The notes: a model not told the origin generated them from the letters alone. A stretch of 64,000 nt of DNA from GCA-003244245 sp963822695 (GCA_963822695.1 CAWGJH010000010.1:67799-131798), one strand, 5' to 3'. Counted from the first letter of the stretch, positions 32,984 through 41,178 are shown. Numbers and translations are program-made.

Positions 32984-33249
32984 ACGGCACCCCGGCCACC
33001 GTGCCCGATGAGCGCAAGGGACACCCCGTGAGTAGCCCGGCGCGCTGGGCGCGGTCCCCACTGGACTACCACGCCCACCTGCTACTCCCTCAGGGCGAGC
33101 ACCCTCCGGGCGTGCTCAAGGCCCGCTGCGGCGAGCTGCTGACGACGAGCGTCACCCAGCACGACCAGCCACTACCCGGCCTGAACTGCCAACGCTGCCG
33201 TTTGATCTTCCTCGCGGACTCTGACGTCTGGGGTCCACGCGAGGAGTAG
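32980..33249 (+). CDS. RW-SPLD Cys protein, single module, cassette copy 2
   Basis: 89 residues: SSPARWARSPLDYHAHLLLP, GVLKARCGELLTTSVTQHDQ, LNCQRCRLIFLADSD. One module with RCG and CQRC, a likely zinc site. The relative at 24550-25008 has two modules. Starts in the previous stop codon (ATGA). Confidence 0.72.
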   Translation: MNGTPATVPDERKGHPVSSPARWARSPLDYHAHLLLPQGEHPPGVLKARCGELLTTSVTQHDQPLPGLNCQRCRLIFLADSDVWGPREE

Positions 33250-33320
33250 TTCCCGGCCGGCCGTCGGTTGAGCCCAGCCCCCGTCACGCTCCCGACGGCC
33301 GGTCGGTTCCAGCCACTCAA

Positions 33321-33351
33321 GACCCCCGTTTCGACCCGGTATTCGGGGGTC
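33321..33351 (+). promoter_or_regulatory. Conserved inverted repeat upstream of cassette gene 3, copy 2
   Basis: GACCCCCG (33321-33328) and CGGGGGTC (33344-33351) with a 15-nt spacer. Arms are identical to 25058-25088 while the spacer differs at three positions, so pairing is kept. Confidence 0.6.
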
Positions 33352-33379
33352 ACCACTCACACCCGAGGAGACATCCACG

Positions 33380-33631
33380 ATGCCCACCACTGAGGTGGAC
33401 GCCACGAACCTTCCTGTGCTGCGTGACGCCGATGGCACCCCTATTCCCTTCCAGGGCCGGGTTCAACAGGTCGAGGTGGATGAGGCGCACGGGGCACAGC
33501 CCTTCCGGCTACACACGCAGGGCCACGCTATTGGTCGGGGAGTCCGCCTCCTCTACGTACGGTTCAGCGACGACACAGTCGCCATACGGCCCGACCTCGT
33601 CCGGGTCGTTCACGCCACGGACGGTGGCTGA
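33380..33631 (+). CDS. TEVDATNLPVL-type small protein, cassette copy 2
   Basis: 83 residues: PTTEVDATNLPVLRDADG, TPIPFQGRVQQVEVDEAHG, HAIGRGVRLLYVRF, VAIRPDLVRVVHATDGG. Same upstream DNA and ribosome site (GAGGAGA) as copy 1. Stop and next start share one base (TGATG). No known domain. Confidence 0.75.
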   Translation: MPTTEVDATNLPVLRDADGTPIPFQGRVQQVEVDEAHGAQPFRLHTQGHAIGRGVRLLYVRFSDDTVAIRPDLVRVVHATDGG

Positions 33632-33981
33632 TGGCCACCACCACCCTCACTCACCAGCGCGAGACCACCCACGAATCGACCACCCCGATACCCAGGGTCA
33701 GGCCCACCGCGTCGCTGCTGCCCCCGATGCAGCTCTCGGAGCAGACACTCGCGTGGCTCGCTGAGCGACCCCAGGCGCTGCACCACGTCCGCTCGGTGTG
33801 GGATGCACTCACGGACAGCGCTGAGCGTCCTGACCTGGTCGCCACTTTGCGGGCCATCCTGATTGATCACCATTTCCTCACTCGCACCGGCCGATGTCAC
33901 GCTTGCCGACACACCTGGCGACGTGGCTGGACAGTTAGGCGCCGTCATTTTCCGTGCAAGCTCTGGTACACCGTCGAATGA
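33631..33981 (+). CDS. LSEQTLAWLAERP-type protein with CHAC motif, cassette copy 2
   Basis: 116 residues, the complete form of the protein truncated at 25377. Disordered first 35 residues, then PPMQLSEQTLAWLAERPQAL, HHVRSVWDALTDSAERPDLV, ATLRAILIDHHFLTRTGRCH and ACRHTWRRG. C-x-x-C-x-x-x-W near residues 95-101 suggests a metal site. Function unknown. Last gene of the cassette. Confidence 0.72.
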   Translation: MATTTLTHQRETTHESTTPIPRVRPTASLLPPMQLSEQTLAWLAERPQALHHVRSVWDALTDSAERPDLVATLRAILIDHHFLTRTGRCHACRHTWRRGWTVRRRHFPCKLWYTVE

Positions 33982-34082
33982 GGCCTCCAAGGATTCTTCA
34001 CCCGACTGCCCGTGGTGCCCTCAGGCGCTCAGCGCCGGATTGGACGGCCGCGCGATGAGCGGCCCAGCTCAGCGCATGCCGC

Positions 34083-34502
34083 TCACTGGTGTGGCGAACG
34101 TGGCCGTGCCCGATCCCATGAGTACACAGCCCGCCGCACTCCTAGCTGGAGCATCCTGGTGATCCATCCCACCTCGATCAGCAGCGTCTTACAGCGGCAC
34201 TGCATTCTTACCGCTAAAGACGTACCCACGGTCGGCCGTTGCAGGTCCCGCAGCCGCGCTGCCCCGCATCCATCACGGCGCCCGTCTGCGTACCGCACAC
34301 GGCCATGAGCAAGCAGCACCGCCTGCTCACCGGTGCCGACCACTTCGCCGAGGCGGTGGTCATTTGGGCAGACGATCTCAAGGGATCTCAATCGAGACGG
34401 CTTCGTGCCCCGGCCGAGCGCGCTGCTCACGCTGGCGAAATCAGGCAGCGACGCCGGATCGACAAGGACCACAGGGTCGTAGCTCTCGGTTCCCTCCACC
34501 AT
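34083..34502 (-). CDS. Cys-rich small protein of unknown function
   Basis: 139 residues with AAGGTAGG before the ATG. Segments: SYDPVVLVDPASLPDFAS, RSLEIVCPNDHRLGEVVGTG, LAHGRVRYADGRRDGCGAAR, AVRMQCRCKTLLIEVGWI. The C-P-x-x-H and C-R-C groups could bind a metal as in zinc ribbons. Same strand as the recombinase and 44 bp downstream of it, so it may be cotranscribed. Not a family I recognise. Confidence 0.6.
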   Translation of the reverse strand: MVEGTESYDPVVLVDPASLPDFASVSSALGRGTKPSRLRSLEIVCPNDHRLGEVVGTGEQAVLLAHGRVRYADGRRDGCGAARLRDLQRPTVGTSLAVRMQCRCKTLLIEVGWITRMLQLGVRRAVYSWDRARPRSPHQ

Positions 34503-34546
34503 TAGTTACCTACCTTGACGCCGACAGGGACGGGGACGGGCGGTCA

Positions 34547-35437
34547 TCACAGGTCGCCCAGGCCCAGTCGCCGGGCCTCTTCGGCGGCGCGTTCGGAGGC
34601 GGTAGCCCGGGTGTAGCGGTCCAGCATGTCCCGGCGGGTCCAGCCGGCCACCGCCATCAGCCCGCCTTCGGAGCCCTCAGCGGACAGCCACCGTTGCGCG
34701 GCGGTGTGCCGGGTGACGTGGGGATGGAAGTCGGGGATGCCGGCCAGCTCGGCGCGATATTTGAGCGCGGCGTACAGCCCGTCGTAGCTCAGGTTCTTGC
34801 CCCGGTCGCCCAGCCACAACGCGGACGTGCCAGCCAGCCGATGCGAGCGCCGCAGCCGCAGATACCGGTCGAGGGCGCGGCCGGTCTGCGGGCCGAAGGG
34901 CACCGGGCGACCCTTGCCGCCCTTGCCGCGCCGCACGATGGCCAGGCCACGGGTCAGGTCCACGTCGGCGGTGCCCATCGCGACCACCTCACCGGCACGC
35001 ACGATGGCCTCCAGCATGAACCGCACGATGGCCTCATCGCGGCGGTCCCGGAACTCCCGCCCGGTGCACGCCGTGACCAGCGCGCGGCACTGATCGTCGG
35101 TCAGCCGGGGCACCACCTTGACGTCCAGCTTCGGCGGCTTGAGGCCAAGCAGCTCGTCCCGGACGGTCTCGCCCTCCTCGGCGCACCATGCGGAGAACCG
35201 GCGCACCGCCAGCTGCCGGGACCGCGCGGTGGCCGCCTCGGCACCGGACTCCAGCACCCCGGCGATGAAGGCGTTGACGCTGGCCCGGTCCAGCACCGGG
35301 GGGACACCCTGTACGGCACACCAGGCCAGGAACTGCCGCACCCCGGCGGTGTAGCTCTTCACGGTCTGGGGGCTCTTGCGTTCGGCGCGCAGGTGCACCG
35401 TCCACGACTCCAGCAGCGCCGCCAGATCGGGTATCAC
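34547..35437 (-). CDS. Tyrosine recombinase (integrase) of the sigA island
   Basis: 296 residues. N-terminal SAM-like core-binding domain (LLESWTVHLRAERKSPQTVK then SYTAGVRQFLAWC). Catalytic domain with the full set R147 (AIVRAGEV), K175, H240-x-x-R243 (HPHVTRHT), W266 and Y275 (GWTRRDMLDRYTRA). It lies 105 bp from the attachment copy in the sigA 3' end, as expected for the integrase of an element using that site. No excisionase is obvious beside it. Confidence 0.92.
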   Translation of the reverse strand: MIPDLAALLESWTVHLRAERKSPQTVKSYTAGVRQFLAWCAVQGVPPVLDRASVNAFIAGVLESGAEAATARSRQLAVRRFSAWCAEEGETVRDELLGLKPPKLDVKVVPRLTDDQCRALVTACTGREFRDRRDEAIVRFMLEAIVRAGEVVAMGTADVDLTRGLAIVRRGKGGKGRPVPFGPQTGRALDRYLRLRRSHRLAGTSALWLGDRGKNLSYDGLYAALKYRAELAGIPDFHPHVTRHTAAQRWLSAEGSEGGLMAVAGWTRRDMLDRYTRATASERAAEEARRLGLGDL

Positions 35438-35541
35438 GGGGTAACCGGCATAACCGATATCTTGACTAGCTACGGCGTGCTTGTCGAGTGTTGCCCTCAG
35501 ATTAAGTAAAAGAGCTGGTCACATGACCTAAGGCGGGTTTA

Positions 35542-35564
35542 GGCTCAGTCCAGGTAGTCGCGCA
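35542..35564. repeat. Right attachment-site copy inside the sigA 3' end
   Basis: 23 bp identical to 28380-28402, in the same orientation. It contains the sigA stop codon and last six codons, so sigA stays whole in the integrated state. Confidence 0.85.
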
Positions 35565-37041
35565 GGACTTGGGAGCGGGAGGGGTGGCGCAGTTTGGACA
35601 TTGTCTTGGACTCGATCTGGCGGATGCGCTCTCGGGTGACTCCGTAGACCTGCCCGATCTCATCGAGCGTGCGGGGTTGACCGTCGGTGAGTCCGAATCG
35701 CAGCCGCACCACACCGGCCTCCCGCTCCGAGAGCGTGGCCAGCACGGACTGCAGCTGGTCCTGCAGCAGGGTGAAGGAGACCGCGTCCACCGCGACCACG
35801 GCCTCGGAGTCCTCGATGAAGTCGCCGAGCTGAGAGTCGCCCTCATCGCCGATGGTCTGGTCCAGCGAGATGGGTTCCCGGGCGTACTGCTGGATCTCCA
35901 GCACCTTCTCTGGGGTGATGTCCATCTCCTTGGCCAGCTCTTCCGGGGTGGGCTCGCGGCCCAGGTCCTGGAGCAGCTCGCGCTGGATCCGACCCAGCTT
36001 GTTGATCACCTCGACCATATGCACCGGGATGCGGATGGTGCGGGCCTGATCGGCCATCGCTCGGGTGATGGCTTGCCGGATCCACCAGGTGGCGTAGGTG
36101 GAGAACTTGTAGCCCTTGGTGTAGTCGAACTTCTCCACCGCGCGGATCAAGCCCAGGTTGCCCTCCTGGATCAGGTCCAGGAACGCCATGCCGCGGCCGG
36201 TGTAGCGCTTGGCCAGTGACACGACGAGGCGAAGGTTGGCCTCCAGCAGGTGGTTTTTGGCGCGCTCGCCGTCGCGGACGATCCAGCGCAGATCCCGGCG
36301 CAGCTGCGGGGAGAGCTTGTCGGTCGCGTCCTCGGACCTGCGCACCCGCTCGGCGGCATAGAGCCCGGCCTCGATGCGCTTGGCGAGCTCCACCTCCTCC
36401 TCGGCGTTGAGCAGGGCTACTTTGCCGATCTGCTTGAGATACGCGCGTACCGAGTCAGCCGAGGCGGTGAGCTCGGCGTCCTTGCGGGCTTGGCGCAGCG
36501 CCTCGGACTCCTCCTCATCCCAGACGAAGTCCTCTGAACCGGGACCACTGGGCGCCTCTGCCTCCTCGGCGTCCACGGTGATCTCTTCGACCTCGATCTC
36601 AACGTCGGCGAGGTCCTCGGCAGCTGGGCCGCTCTCGATGTCACCCCCGGGATCGACTCCCAGGTTGACTCCAGGGGTGCTGTTGGGTTTCCCCCCTATG
36701 CCGGCTGCGGGTTTGGCCACGGTGGCGGGTTTGGTGTCCGTATTGGTGGTGTTGCTGCGGGTTTTCGCTCGGGTGCGCGCAGCGCCGTTGCGGGCGGAGG
36801 GCTTCTTCTCGGTCCCGGGATTCGAGGCAGCGGGGGCCGAGGCGACGGACTTCGGGGCTGCGGCGCGACGGGATGCGGGTTCTGCGGCTGCCACGGACGG
36901 CCTTTCGGAACAGTCGGTGTTCGGGCGCGGTGCGGGAATCGGGTCTCCGTCGGCGAGCCTGCCGCTGAAGCCAGCGCCGACAATCACGGCGGCCTGCCGG
37001 ATTCCGGCGGTGCGATCCAGGGTGCTCGGGGACGGTGCCAC
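35545..37041 (-). CDS. sigA: Primary RNA polymerase sigma factor
   Basis: 498 residues from a GTG at 37041; the exact start in the low-complexity N-terminus is uncertain. Residues about 60-175 are Ala/Lys/Glu-rich, then the acidic stretch DVEIEVEEITVDAEEAEAPS. Region 1.2: DSVRAYLKQIGKVALLNAEE. Region 2: NLRLVVSLAKRYTGRGMAFL, DLIQEGNLGLIRAVEKFDYT, KFSTYATWWIRQAITRA. Region 3 follows. Region 4: LSEREAGVVRLRFGLTDGQP then GVTRERIRQIESKTMSKLRH. This is the HrdB/SigA group. Its 3' end is the attachment site of the adjacent island. suhB is divergent, as in mycobacteria, without ppgK between. Confidence 0.97.
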   Translation of the reverse strand: MAPSPSTLDRTAGIRQAAVIVGAGFSGRLADGDPIPAPRPNTDCSERPSVAAAEPASRRAAAPKSVASAPAASNPGTEKKPSARNGAARTRAKTRSNTTNTDTKPATVAKPAAGIGGKPNSTPGVNLGVDPGGDIESGPAAEDLADVEIEVEEITVDAEEAEAPSGPGSEDFVWDEEESEALRQARKDAELTASADSVRAYLKQIGKVALLNAEEEVELAKRIEAGLYAAERVRRSEDATDKLSPQLRRDLRWIVRDGERAKNHLLEANLRLVVSLAKRYTGRGMAFLDLIQEGNLGLIRAVEKFDYTKGYKFSTYATWWIRQAITRAMADQARTIRIPVHMVEVINKLGRIQRELLQDLGREPTPEELAKEMDITPEKVLEIQQYAREPISLDQTIGDEGDSQLGDFIEDSEAVVAVDAVSFTLLQDQLQSVLATLSEREAGVVRLRFGLTDGQPRTLDEIGQVYGVTRERIRQIESKTMSKLRHPSRSQVLRDYLD

Positions 37042-37275
37042 GTTCCAGTGTACGACTCTGGCATTGTAACGACGCCGATCGCTCCCAGGGGCGCAGTGCC
37101 ACAGCGCTTATCGCACGTGCCCCGCTGCGGCGGCTGCCGCGGCACCGACGATGGCGGTGCCGTTGCGCAACGTGGCCGCCACCACGGGGCTTCAGCACTC
37201 AGAAACGTGCAGGTAGCGGGGCTCGGACCGGACCCTAGCCCGGACCTCGCTACCACGGTGTGGTCGGATGGCGAC

Positions 37276-38079
37276 ATGCCGAGCGTTCGTAGGGACGACG
37301 TCGAGCAGTTGCGGGCCACCGCGGTGGCGGTAGTCCACCAGGTCGGCGACCTGATCGTGCGGATGCGGGTCGCGGGCGCTGGGCGGGTGGAGACCAAAAC
37401 TAGCGCCACCGACGTGGTCACCGCCGCAGACACCGCAGCCGAGCGGTTAGCTCGGCGGCTGCTTGCGCAGTGGCGGCCATGCGAGCCGGTCCTGGGCGAG
37501 GAAGAGGGCGGCGCTGGCCCGCAGCCGGGAGGCCTGTGCTGGGTGATCGACCCTATCGACGGCACGGTGAACTACCTCTACGGGCTGCCTTGGTATGCGG
37601 TGTCGGTGGCGGTCCAACGGGACGGCCAGTCCCTGGCCGCAGCGGTGGGGCAGCCCGCCGCTGGCCGGCTGTGGAGCGCGGCGCGAGGCTGCGGGGCTGA
37701 CTGCGACGGAGCCGCATTGCGGGTCAGCGGGGCTACCCAGCTGGAGTTGTCGCTGATCGGCACCGGTTTCTCCTACCGGTCCGAGCGACGGGCGCGGCAG
37801 GCGGCCATGGTAGCCGGCATGCTGCCGAGGATCCGGGACCTGCGCCGCGCTGGGTCGGCTGCCCTGGATCTGTGCTCAGTCGCGTCCGGTTGGTTGGACG
37901 GTTTCGCCGAGCACGGCCTGCACCGCTGGGACTGGGCGGCAGGTGCGCTGATCGCGGCCGAGGCCGGCGCGGTGGTGCGGTTGCCCCAGCGCGGATCGGA
38001 TTTCTTGCTGGCCGCCACACCGGGGATCGTCAACGCGCTGGCGGACCTGGTGGCGCAGTGTGGTGCCGATGCGGTCTAA
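37276..38079 (+). CDS. suhB: Inositol monophosphatase family protein
   Basis: 267 residues from ATG 37276. Hydrolyses inositol-1-phosphate or related sugar phosphates with magnesium. Motifs: SATDVVTAADTAAE, LGEEEGG (first metal Glu), WVIDPIDGTVNYLYGLPW (metal Asp pair) and HRWDWAAGALIAAEAG (last metal Asp). Neighbours sigA and cei are in the same arrangement as Rv2703, Rv2701c and Rv2700 of M. tuberculosis, which supports orthology to the SuhB there. In actinomycetes the product feeds inositol lipids and mycothiol. Confidence 0.92.
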   Translation: MPSVRRDDVEQLRATAVAVVHQVGDLIVRMRVAGAGRVETKTSATDVVTAADTAAERLARRLLAQWRPCEPVLGEEEGGAGPQPGGLCWVIDPIDGTVNYLYGLPWYAVSVAVQRDGQSLAAAVGQPAAGRLWSAARGCGADCDGAALRVSGATQLELSLIGTGFSYRSERRARQAAMVAGMLPRIRDLRRAGSAALDLCSVASGWLDGFAEHGLHRWDWAAGALIAAEAGAVVRLPQRGSDFLLAATPGIVNALADLVAQCGADAV

Positions 38080-38086
38080 GGGCACG

Positions 38087-38785
38087 TCAGCATTTCACCT
38101 GACGGGCCCGGCGAAGGAGGTCCGGGTTCACCACGGGCCCCGACTGTGCCGTCTGGGTTATGGACTGGGGTCCTACCTGGGTGGCTAGGTCGGATGGCCC
38201 AGCTGGCACCGGCTGCTCGAGTCCGGCTAGGTCCAGTAAGGCCGTGCGAGCGGCGTCGTTGGGGTGCAGTGCGATGAACTTGGTGCCCAGTGCCAGGTTG
38301 ACCCTCGCGTCTGGACGGACCTCACGGACGAGTTCGGCGCAAGGAACCGCCAAGCTCAACGTCCGGGCCGCAGCCTGCCCAGCGGTGCCGAAGCGGATCT
38401 CCCCGTAGCAGTGCAGGTCGAAGTCGGGATAGTGCGGATCGTTCGCGGGCGTGGGGGTGAGGGCAAACCCCAGTTGGGCCAGCGCGCCCTCGACGACGGC
38501 CGCCTTGCCGCCCACTCCGTTGGCGTTCAGCACTTGCACATGCGTGAACTGGGGTGGCGCAGGCGACACCCTATCCAGGCCATCGGCCGGGAGCCGCTGG
38601 CTGACGGTGGCGGCCGGATAGGTCCTCTGGTTCTCTGCGCCGGGGCTGGGGCAGCTGTCCTCGGACTGATGCAGCACGCTGAACCAGGCTAGCCCAGCCA
38701 CGGTGCAGAGAATCACTGCCAGCAGGACCGCAGGCATCGGCCTGCGGGTGCGGTAACCCGCCATCCGCGCGCGTGAAGCAACCAC
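38087..38785 (-). CDS. cei: Cell envelope integrity protein Cei (LytR C-terminal domain)
   Basis: 232 residues. One membrane helix near the N-terminus (PAVLLAVILCTVAGLAWFSV), then an extracytoplasmic region with a LytR_C fold: FTHVQVLNANGVGGKAAVVE, GALAQLGFALTPTPANDPHY, IRFGTAGQAAARTLSLAVPC, NLALGTKFIALHP. The location convergent to suhB matches mycobacterial cei, whose loss weakens the envelope. The end of the gene lies 7 bp from the suhB stop. Confidence 0.85.
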   Translation of the reverse strand: MVASRARMAGYRTRRPMPAVLLAVILCTVAGLAWFSVLHQSEDSCPSPGAENQRTYPAATVSQRLPADGLDRVSPAPPQFTHVQVLNANGVGGKAAVVEGALAQLGFALTPTPANDPHYPDFDLHCYGEIRFGTAGQAAARTLSLAVPCAELVREVRPDARVNLALGTKFIALHPNDAARTALLDLAGLEQPVPAGPSDLATQVGPQSITQTAQSGPVVNPDLLRRARQVKC

Positions 38786-39080
38786 GGCCCGTCCTCCCTG
38801 GCCCCATACCTGGCCAGTTCCTGCACCTGAGCGTAGGTGCGGGGCGGGAGTGGCGCAGCCGGTTACGGCGTGACTGGCGAGACACGCCGGGGAAATCCGC
38901 CGCCTGCGCTGGTCGGCGAGCTAATCTCTCGCAGCTCTGGCGCCGCCAAGCGGCTCACGGTACGGCGTACCAGGGCCGTACCCGCAGCGTCGAGACAGTG
39001 TGACCGACGTCTCGGGCACAAATCACCGTGCCTGTGCGTTTGTGCTGCGGCACGACCCGTACGACTCAGGGGTGGGAATC

Positions 39081-39383
39081 ATGGCGACCGACTACGACGC
39101 TCCCCGGCGGAGCGAGGCCGATGAGCTTGTCGAGGACTCGCTGGACGAGCTCAAAGCGAGACGGAACGAGGCGCAGTCCGGTTCGGTCGACGTCGACGAG
39201 TCGGAGTCCGCGGAGAACTTCGAGTTGCCTGGCGCTGACCTGTCCGGCGAGGAGCTGATCGTTCGAGTGCTGCCCAAGCAGGCCGATGAGTTCACCTGTT
39301 CGAGCTGCTTCCTTGTCCATCACCGCAGCAGGCTGGCCGAACAACGCAACGGACGGATGGTCTGCCGGGATTGCGCGGCCTGA
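39081..39383 (+). CDS. DUF4193 protein with zinc ribbon
   Basis: 100 residues from ATG 39081: MATDYDAPRRSEADELVEDS, LDELKARRNEAQSG, acidic middle, then a C-terminal CSSC ... CRDC zinc ribbon (DEFTCSSCFLVHHRSRLAEQ, MVCRDCAA). Same family and locus as Rv2699c of M. tuberculosis. Function unknown although the gene is highly conserved in actinobacteria. Confidence 0.93.
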   Translation: MATDYDAPRRSEADELVEDSLDELKARRNEAQSGSVDVDESESAENFELPGADLSGEELIVRVLPKQADEFTCSSCFLVHHRSRLAEQRNGRMVCRDCAA

Positions 39384-39394
39384 CAGGGCCTCTT

Positions 39395-39925
39395 CTACCG
39401 GCCGGGGGAGCGCGGCCCGGAGCTGTCCTGCGACACCTCGTTGGTGTTGCCCCGCAGCAACGCGGCGAGTTTCTCGGCTTGACGGACGCTGAAGATCCAG
39501 TAAGGGGTGGGATCTGCTGGATCGGTGACGGTAATGTGCAACACGGGTCCCACCCACCCGGTGTGCAGTATGAACGCCGCTGGATCCAGGTCCGGACCCA
39601 GCGCGCGTCGCTTGGCGTTCGGGGAGATCACCTGGATCTGTCCCAGATAGCGGACCGGGATGTGCGCCGGGCCCACCCGCAACTCGCCGCCGCGCAGGGT
39701 GACCCGATGCCGACCCATCCGCATCAGCACCATGCTGGTCAGCGGCACTGTCAGCAGGTACGGCAGCCAGGCGCGCACCCCCGGGTACCCCAGGTGCACC
39801 TCGGCCGCTAGCAAGGTGGCCACCCCGAAACCCAGCGGCCACCACCACAACGGCACGGCGAGACGCTCATCGAAGGCCGGCTCGACGCCGGGCGGACACC
39901 GGTCCGGGGCTTGATGATCGGCCAC
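39395..39925 (-). CDS. DUF3093 membrane protein
   Basis: 176 residues: FDERLAVPLWWWPLGFGVAT then LLAAEVHLGYPGVRAWLPYL form two membrane helices, followed by a small beta domain (GGELRVGPAHIPVRYLGQIQ, GWVGPVLHITVTDPADPTPY, IFSVRQAEKLAALL). Ortholog of Rv2698 by family and position. In mycobacteria dut lies next; here DUF3710 follows directly. Confidence 0.88.
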   Translation of the reverse strand: MADHQAPDRCPPGVEPAFDERLAVPLWWWPLGFGVATLLAAEVHLGYPGVRAWLPYLLTVPLTSMVLMRMGRHRVTLRGGELRVGPAHIPVRYLGQIQVISPNAKRRALGPDLDPAAFILHTGWVGPVLHITVTDPADPTPYWIFSVRQAEKLAALLRGNTNEVSQDSSGPRSPGR

Positions 39926-39987
39926 CGGACCAAGGGTAGTCTCGCCGCCCGTGTGCCCGGCCGAGAAGCAGGGGAGAGTGCTCAGCA

Positions 39988-40686
39988 GTGTTCGGACGTC
40001 GCCGCAGTGCCCAAGTCAGGGCCCAAGTCAGGGCCCAAGTCAGGCCACAGCCACAGCCTCCTGACGAGGGCGTCGAGGTGCCTGACGGTGTCCTCGACGG
40101 AGGGTCGGCGTCCGGGCCCTACGATGCCGACGAGGCGCCCGATGACGGGTGGATCAGGCTGGATCTCGGCTCACTGCGGCTGCCGGTACCGGAGGGCGCA
40201 CAACTTCAGGTCGAGGTGGACAGCTCCGGTCCGGTGCGCGCGGTGCACCTGATGACTGGCCTTGGCCGGTTCACGATCACCGCTTACGCCGCGCCCCGAA
40301 GTGGCGGGTTGTGGCGAGAGGTTGCCCCGGAGCTGGTGAGCTGGCTGCAAGCTCATGAGGCACGGGTCGGTCGGGTCGCTGGCGAGTGGGGCGAGGAGAT
40401 CGAGGCCGTGACTGAGCAGGGAGTGCTGCGGTTCCTGGCGGTCGACGGGCCACGGTGGATGCTGCGCGGCGTCGCGGTCGGGATTGCCGAACATGCCGAC
40501 GCCCGGACCGCGCTGCTGCGTGATGTCATCCGGCAGACCGTGGTGGTGCGTGGCCTAGAACCGCTGCCAGTGCGCAGCCCGTTGCCACTGCAGCTGCCCG
40601 GGCCACTGGGAGAGCAGCTCAAGCAAGCCACTGCCGAGCTGGTCAACGCCGCCGATGATGGTGGGGACACCACCCAGCGGGGCTGA
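39988..40686 (+). CDS. DUF3710 protein
   Basis: 232 residues from GTG 39988. After a basic N-terminus with VRAQVRAQVR, the conserved domain reads GWIRLDLGSLRLPVPEGAQL, QVEVDSSGPVRAVHLMTGLG, FTITAYAAPRSGGLWREVAP and GPRWMLRGVAVGIAEHADAR. Corresponds to Rv2696c. Role unknown. Residues 8-19 come from a 12-bp repeat. Confidence 0.9.
   Translation: MFGRRRSAQVRAQVRAQVRPQPQPPDEGVEVPDGVLDGGSASGPYDADEAPDDGWIRLDLGSLRLPVPEGAQLQVEVDSSGPVRAVHLMTGLGRFTITAYAAPRSGGLWREVAPELVSWLQAHEARVGRVAGEWGEEIEAVTEQGVLRFLAVDGPRWMLRGVAVGIAEHADARTALLRDVIRQTVVVRGLEPLPVRSPLPLQLPGPLGEQLKQATAELVNAADDGGDTTQRG
40009..40044 (+). repeat. Three perfect 12-bp tandem repeats in the DUF3710 gene
   Basis: GCCCAAGTCAGG three times in a row, in frame (4 codons per unit), encoding an Ala-Gln-Val-Arg run near the N-terminus. 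Confidence 0.9.
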
Positions 40687-40800
40687 ACCCACAGATGGGC
40701 GACATCCGGCCGTGACCAAGCGGAATCGCGGTGCCGTCGGGCTACCCTGGGCCTCGAGCGGGTCCGACGCGGTACCCACGATCGCAGTCCGGAGATCGAC

Positions 40801-41178
40801 ATGAGCGGTGCGGCCCCCGGCTACTGGCGGCGACTGGTCCACCAGCTCACCTGCGATGCTTCCGAACTGGACGCTGAAGACCTGTCCCGCCGTGTTGAGC
40901 AGTCTGGCGCGCGGCGCGCCAGCGAATGCAGCTCCGGTCAGGCGGTCACCGTCCTGGGCCGACTGCGCAGCGTGGAGCACTGCCCCCAGGCTGCGGTGGC
41001 TACCCTCGAGGCCGAGCTGTTCGATGGTTCCGAGGCGATTACCCTGGTGTGGCTGGGGCGGCGCCGAATCCCTGGCATCGAGCCTGGTCGCACCCTGAAG
41101 GCGTCGGGCCGGATTGCCGTCCGGGACGGCCGCAAGGTCCTCTACAACCCCTATTACGAGCTGCAGCGGAGTTCATGA
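40801..41178 (+). CDS. OB-fold nucleic-acid-binding protein
   Basis: 125 residues: GYWRRLVHQLTCDASELDAE, CSSGQAVTVLGRLRSVEHCP, ATLEAELFDGSEAITLVWLG, RRRIPGIEPGRTLKASGRIA, KVLYNPYYEL. The RecG-wedge-like OB fold with R-x-I-P-G-I is the actinobacterial family of Rv2694c. It overlaps the DUF3159 gene by ATGA, as is usual for this pair. Confidence 0.9.
   Translation: MSGAAPGYWRRLVHQLTCDASELDAEDLSRRVEQSGARRASECSSGQAVTVLGRLRSVEHCPQAAVATLEAELFDGSEAITLVWLGRRRIPGIEPGRTLKASGRIAVRDGRKVLYNPYYELQRSS

Larger units (their letters stand above)
28380..35564. mobile_element. 7.2-kb integrative island at the 3' end of sigA
   Basis: A 23-bp exact direct repeat bounds the segment (28380-28402 and 35542-35564). 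The right copy is the end of the sigA coding region, with the last six codons and stop. A tyrosine recombinase gene lies 105 bp inside that end. Content: DUF429, a DUF2283/DUF4258 pair, DUF6941, an XRE regulator with its small-gene cassette, and the recombinase. This is the classical structure of an element that integrates into a gene's 3' end and restores it. No replication or transfer gene is seen, so mobility on its own beyond excision is doubtful. Confidence 0.75.

Noticed and set aside
33982..34082. Continuation of the last cassette gene towards the next gene
   Set aside because: Frame is closed at 33981 and the following bases show no ribosome site or motif.
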